From positions 76,001 to 140,000 of the forward strand of contig JAXRKP010001026.1 in the NCBI GenBank assembly GCA_037039925.1: a stretch of 64,000 bases of DNA. Reading direction: 5' to 3'. The translations under genes and the position numbers were made by a program. Below are positions 59,046 to 64,000 of this stretch, piece after piece. This DNA is from Doris montereyensis. Its lineage: Eukaryota; Mollusca; Gastropoda; Nudibranchia; Dorididae. Below the pieces are notes generated by a model. It saw nothing but the letters and a program-made list of their open reading frames with translations. It searched no databases and was not told the origin of the DNA. Position 1 is the first letter of the stretch; every line of letters begins with the position of its first letter.

Positions 59046-59144
59046 AGAGGGGATATAAAGTCTTTCAATCAAACATGACTCACCACAATGAGTCGCATCG
59101 TAAAAACTATCAACAACAACAAAAACTTTTTCATTAAATTTCCT

Positions 59145-59350
59145 TCAAGGCCGTTCGGCCCATAGAGACGGAGCTTATCACGATTTCAAGGCGTGAAGCG
59201 GAACAGGTGATGTTAGTCATGTCCTGGACAGCATTCCAGTCTGACGCAGCTAAGCAAGTGCTTTATCCATTTGCAACTGGGGCCGAGTGGAAAGATGCGT
59301 GTCACGTGTCTTTCCCAAGGAACACAACGTCGGGTCGGGCCTAGCCTTGC
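59145..59350 (-). mobile_element. SINE-1 copy, head lost in a GA repeat
   Basis: 'ccttcaaggccgttcggccc', 'ggagcttatcacgatttcaa', 'ccatttgcaactggggccga' and 'gcctagccttgccaa', where the sequence turns into GA-rich DNA just before the A-box region. Confidence 0.78.
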
Positions 59351-60540
<1,190 letters not shown>

Positions 60541-60779
60541 AGGGAGGGGAGAGCAGTAACCTTAAGAATATATTTCTTATCTGAAATGTATCAATAGCAC
60601 AAAGCAGTAATAGCAGCAGCAGCAGCAGCAGAATTTCATTTAGTGGTAGATTTACATATCTCTTTACAGCAGCAGTCTTAAGTCATAAGCATAATATTTC
60701 AGTAGTAGTAGTAACAAGCCCTTTATTATTTCCAGTGGTGGTGGTGGCAGCAAAATTTTATAAGAATCTGGTTATTTTC

Positions 60780-61390
60780 TTTTTTCATAATGTAGCGCAG
60801 AGTAGGTAAAATATTTTCTTTCTTTATCAGGTAGTAGTATCAGTAGTAGTAGTAGTTTCAGTAGTAGAAATAATCATTCTCCAGGCTGTAGTAGTGGTGG
60901 CATTTTCTGTTTCCTTCCGTGGTAGTATTTCCTTAGTATAACCCCTCTTTCCACTTTCTCGTAGTAGTCTGCCTAGTAGTAGTAGTAGTGGTGGTAGTAG
61001 TGGTAGTAGTAGTAGTAGTAGTAGTATTCTATTGTAGCATTCTGTTAGTAGTAGCCCAAACCACCTCAATTGATTTGTTTCTATCTGGTTTTGGTGCAAG
61101 TAGCTTTGGTTTGATCTCTTAGTAGTAGTTTCTGATTAGTCTCTTTTAGTTGTCCCAACTACTCTTCTTAGATATTTCATTTTAGTAGCCTGTAGTACTG
61201 TATTCCCTGCTGTCTAAGGTCCAGGTTTCACTGCCGTAGTAGTGGAGTAAGACAATAAATTTTGTTGTATACTGTAGTAGTAGTTTTAGTAGACAATTCT
61301 CGTTTACCTACAAATTACCTTTCCTGGTTATTCATTGTCAATGCCTTTTGGATTCTCTGGCTGATTTCTTCTCTTGTAAAATCTCTTTAA
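60780..61390 (-). mobile_element. LINE fragment of the 12.6-16.8 kb family, interspersed with TAG triplets
   Basis: On the - strand NQLRWFG (61055-61075) and the order of short matches follow the LINE copy at 15600-15850 read in reverse. Between matches the sequence is TAG/AGT triplets where the other copy has ordinary sequence of almost equal length. See the finding on this segment. Confidence 0.6.
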
Positions 61391-61827
61391 AAATCAAAAA
61401 ATTATAATTCCTGAAGGCAAGGCACACCAAAAAAACCCAAAATGGCGAAGCAGCATTACGTCTTTGCCACGAACATAAAAAAACATGAACCGCCTACGGA
61501 AGAATGACTACGATACCGTGGTCGTAGTATAATTATATCACCGTCACAACAGTGAAAGCCCTGCGATAGGAGTTTCAGCCACAGCAAGGTCTTTCAGGCG
61601 AATCTTTCCACACGACGGAGTAATAAGGGACTTTTACACGCAGCGACGAACACGGCTCAACCTGGGAAACCTATGAGATTTCTAGGCTCAACGCATCATT
61701 CGACATAACTGTGTGTCCATTCCTATCTCTAGAACGTGCTCACATCGGCCGACACAAGACGTACTACCGAACCTCCCCCCCACGAGTGAACGCAAAAGCA
61801 TTTTTTTAAATGATTTGGGTTGTTTTT
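61391..61827. other. Intergenic, no recognisable feature
   Basis: Less A/T-rich than the surroundings, but I could not identify an exon of gene B or a repeat family. Confidence 0.35.
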
Positions 61828-62180
61828 TTGATTTGATTTACCCACATCCACAACTTACTAATGTGACCTCAGGGTTTTGGTTTTTTTTTGGTAGGATTTA
61901 AATTTTATTTTTGCCCAGACTGCTCCTGTAAACAGCCAAGGGATCTTTAACGTGCACAGATTGTTGTGATCTGCACACGGGACCTCATTTTTTTTTTTTA
62001 TCGTCCGTCTCCGATGGGAGTAGGTGTCGATCCACCTACGTGGACCAGGAAGGGGGAGAAGGGGGAGGGGGGGTGTAGATTTTATTTCGAAAAAAATGTG
62101 TCAACTGTTGGCGGGGCTTGACTTCACGACCTTTGGGTTGGAGAGGCCAACACTTTGCTCTGTACTACGGAGTCGTCCCT
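61828..62180 (-). mobile_element. SINE-2 copy, near full length
   Basis: Tail 'tttgatttgatttacccaca', core 'aagggatctttaacgtgcac', 'ccgtctccgatgggagtagg', head near 62130-62175 ('gagaggccaacactttgctc'). Confidence 0.88.
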
Positions 62181-62344
62181 CCGCCCCCCGCCCGCCCCCA
62201 CGTGAACCGCATAGAGCAAAAATCCACTCCCAAAAGGCTGCTTGAATTTGAACCAAATTACCTCTAACAGTTTACCTTTTTTTTTTTTTTTTTAAACCAA
62301 TGAGTTTATCATACCTCTCCTCGTGTCTTATCAATCTAACACTA

Positions 62345-62490
62345 CAGTTTCTAACTTCATCGAAAGTTTTAGCCCGTCCACTACAAACGACGATAATATC
62401 AGGGTACATTTAAGAAGAAAAACAGCAAGATGAAAGATATACATGAAAGAAGTAGAATGACCTACCACCAGCTGCGCCGCCCACCCGCCA
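62345..62490 (-). mobile_element. Family-3 repeat copy
   Basis: 'aaacgacgataatatcaggg', 'agaaaaacagcaagatgaaa', 'aatgacctaccaccagctgc'. Confidence 0.8.
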
Positions 62491-62512
62491 ACCCCCAACC
62501 CACTCCATTCTA

Positions 62513-62591
62513 TTGCTGCAGTATTTGGCGTGTAGTGTACACCTCTCCCCCCCCCCACTTATTGCTGCAGTATCTGGCGTGTAGTGTACAC
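62513..62591. repeat. Direct repeat of about 31 bp
   Basis: 'attgctgcagtatttggcgt' with 'gtagtgtacac' at 62512-62542 recurs as 'attgctgcagtatctggcgt' with 'gtagtgtacac' at 62561-62591, separated by a C-run. Confidence 0.9.
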
Positions 62592-62799
62592 AGGCACGTC
62601 TCAATGAATGGAACGGCGAAGTTGAATATGTAATTTAATCGATCTCTTTAGACCAAACACACCATGTATTTATCAATCATAGAAGTTCTGAAAACTTGGA
62701 TCGTACAGAACGATTTTTAGATCGGGAAAGGGGGAGGGGGAGGAGAGAGGGGAGGGGATACACTTCGCGTTTGCAGAGGCGGTGTAGCTGAACTCCTTT

Positions 62800-62908
62800 T
62801 TTCTTTCACGTCCAACCTTTTCGTCTCGGTTTCTTCCTCTTACCAATTCACCCTGAGATTGAGATCACTACACTCGGTGGACAGCAGGGGTAAATTCCGA
62901 TGAAACAA
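62800..62908 (+). mobile_element. Family-3 repeat copy, + orientation
   Basis: 'ggtttcttcctcttaccaat', 'tcaccctgagattgagatca', 'cggtggacagcaggggtaaa' and 'ttccgatgaaac'. Confidence 0.78.
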
Positions 62909-63424
62909 GAGCGTCACTCTTGACACAAATGAAGGCACACATCTCGACTGCCGTTACCTTTACATATATCTACTGGATCTACTTCAGAGGCATGCTATCA
63001 CAATATCGCAATGCAATTATTCTATTCGCCACCAGTGTTGAAAGGTTTACAACAATGACACAGAGCGGGAAAGTCTCTAGAAAGAAAGACAAAATGTAAA
63101 AACAAAACATAGGGGGACGCCAGCGACTGGTGGCAGCCAGCCAGTCATGCTTGGATTCCACCAATGACCTTCATCAAACTCCCATTCTCGGGGAGCATAG
63201 TGAAGATAGCTTGTTTTGGTTGGTTGGTTGGTTGGTTGCTTGGTTGCTTGATAGTGCGCTTTTTCATTGCGAGGTGATGGTTATTTATAAATGCCGACGC
63301 AAGGGTCGATGGTTCGAATGTTGATGTCACAAGATTGTTCCTCTTCTTCTTTCTATCTATTCCTTTGTAGTTGTCTTGGGTTTTTTTTTTATTCCAGCAG
63401 GGCTTCAGCATTAGAATCTAGTTC
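62909..63424. other. Intergenic, with a short TTGG repeat
   Basis: (TTGG)n-like sequence lies at 63217-63250. No exon recognised. Confidence 0.4.
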
Positions 63425-63526
63425 ATATTATTATTATTATTATCACCATCATCATCATCATCATCATCTTCTTCTTCACCATCACCACCACCACCATAAT
63501 CATCATCATCATCATCATCATCACCA

Positions 63527-63596
<70 letters not shown>

Positions 63597-63600
63597 CATC
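63425..63600. repeat. ATT/ATC/ACC trinucleotide array
   Basis: (ATT)n, then (ATC)n and (ACC)n, then (ATT)n again. Confidence 0.96.
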
Positions 63601-64000
63601 TCAGTTCTTCACCGGCTAGCAAAAAACCATGAGAAGATTCGAAAAGACACACGACACACCCTCAGAAATCACATGTACAACAGGTGGTAACCAATACATT
63701 CAAACAGAAAGACAATGTCGCATTTCAATTCAATTCAATATTAGATTATATACATTTCGATTTCAATTTCTTTGCCCTTTCAAGTACCCCTACTTGACAG
63801 TGAAGAAAGGGCATTATTTAGCACCACTTTGTTCTAATTGATCTGACAAGATGACTGAGCTGGAGCGACGACGAACCGCGGTTTGTAGCTGTGTTTGCAC
63901 TAAGGGCCTTGCAGCTACCAGGTGTACCGGATATCGGTACGAACTCATTTGAGTGCGCGTATCTATTGCCGGTGGTTTTGAACACTAGATCTAGAATCTA
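63601..64000. other. Intergenic, no recognisable feature
   Basis: No exon of gene B recognised, although its upstream exons should lie in this direction. Confidence 0.35.

Overview
The window is a piece of a repeat-rich invertebrate animal genome. A lophotrochozoan, most likely a mollusc, is my inference; nothing in the window proves it. The reasons are: two genes split by spliceosomal introns with clear polypyrimidine-AG acceptors and GT donors; several tRNA-derived SINE families; APE-type non-LTR retrotransposons; TA- and TTAA-flanked MITEs; and a very large amount of micro- and minisatellite DNA. There is no sign of bacterial operons, and most long open frames are simple repeats read as protein.

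Gene A lies on the + strand from 5 to 28315. Its first exons are upstream of the window. Its exons join in consistent phases: a Cys-containing ectodomain piece (5-124), a Thr/Pro-rich stalk (979-1084), a 27-bp symmetric micro-exon (6625-6651), a transmembrane exon (11036-11165), a juxtamembrane exon with one frame break (12312-12440), a Lys-rich exon (19216-19590), and a roughly 4-kb terminal exon rich in Ser, Asp and Lys (24338-28315) that carries several compensating frame breaks. It reads as a single-pass receptor-like protein with a long disordered tail. I do not recognise the family.

Gene B lies on the - strand from 56791 to 54276. Its last three exons encode the C-terminal part of a membrane-bound O-acyltransferase, most like LPCAT3/MBOAT5. 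The conserved WHG histidine segment is present and the C-terminus is a coding 21-bp tandem repeat. Its 5' exons lie above 56791, probably outside the window.

The introns of gene A hold giant CT tracts (512-935, 5328-6533), a 37-bp minisatellite (8083-10711), a rearranged LINE cluster (12.6-16.8 kb), a 45-bp minisatellite (17.1-17.6 kb), SINEs, and a 51-bp minisatellite (19600-23130) followed by a 31-bp one. The intergenic stretch from 28.3 to 54 kb holds a 41-bp minisatellite lying inside a SINE (29262-31013), another 37-bp minisatellite (34046-35007), a CR1-like LINE split by a pogo/Tigger-like MITE (35.7-37.5 kb), trinucleotide arrays and many copies of three dispersed families, called here SINE-1, SINE-2 and family-3. 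Upstream of gene B are a 46-bp minisatellite (57325-58372) and GA/TAG microsatellites that merge with an unusual LINE copy (59.3-61.4 kb).

The most notable signals are: two minisatellites whose units can be traced to parts of transposable elements; a SINE flanked by a 63-bp duplication instead of its usual short one; giant CT tracts ending just upstream of two successive splice acceptors; two dispersed families that share a 3' tail; and a LINE copy overwritten by TAG triplets with almost no length change. Element and SINE boundaries are read by eye and are approximate unless stated. Copy numbers are estimates from array length divided by unit length.
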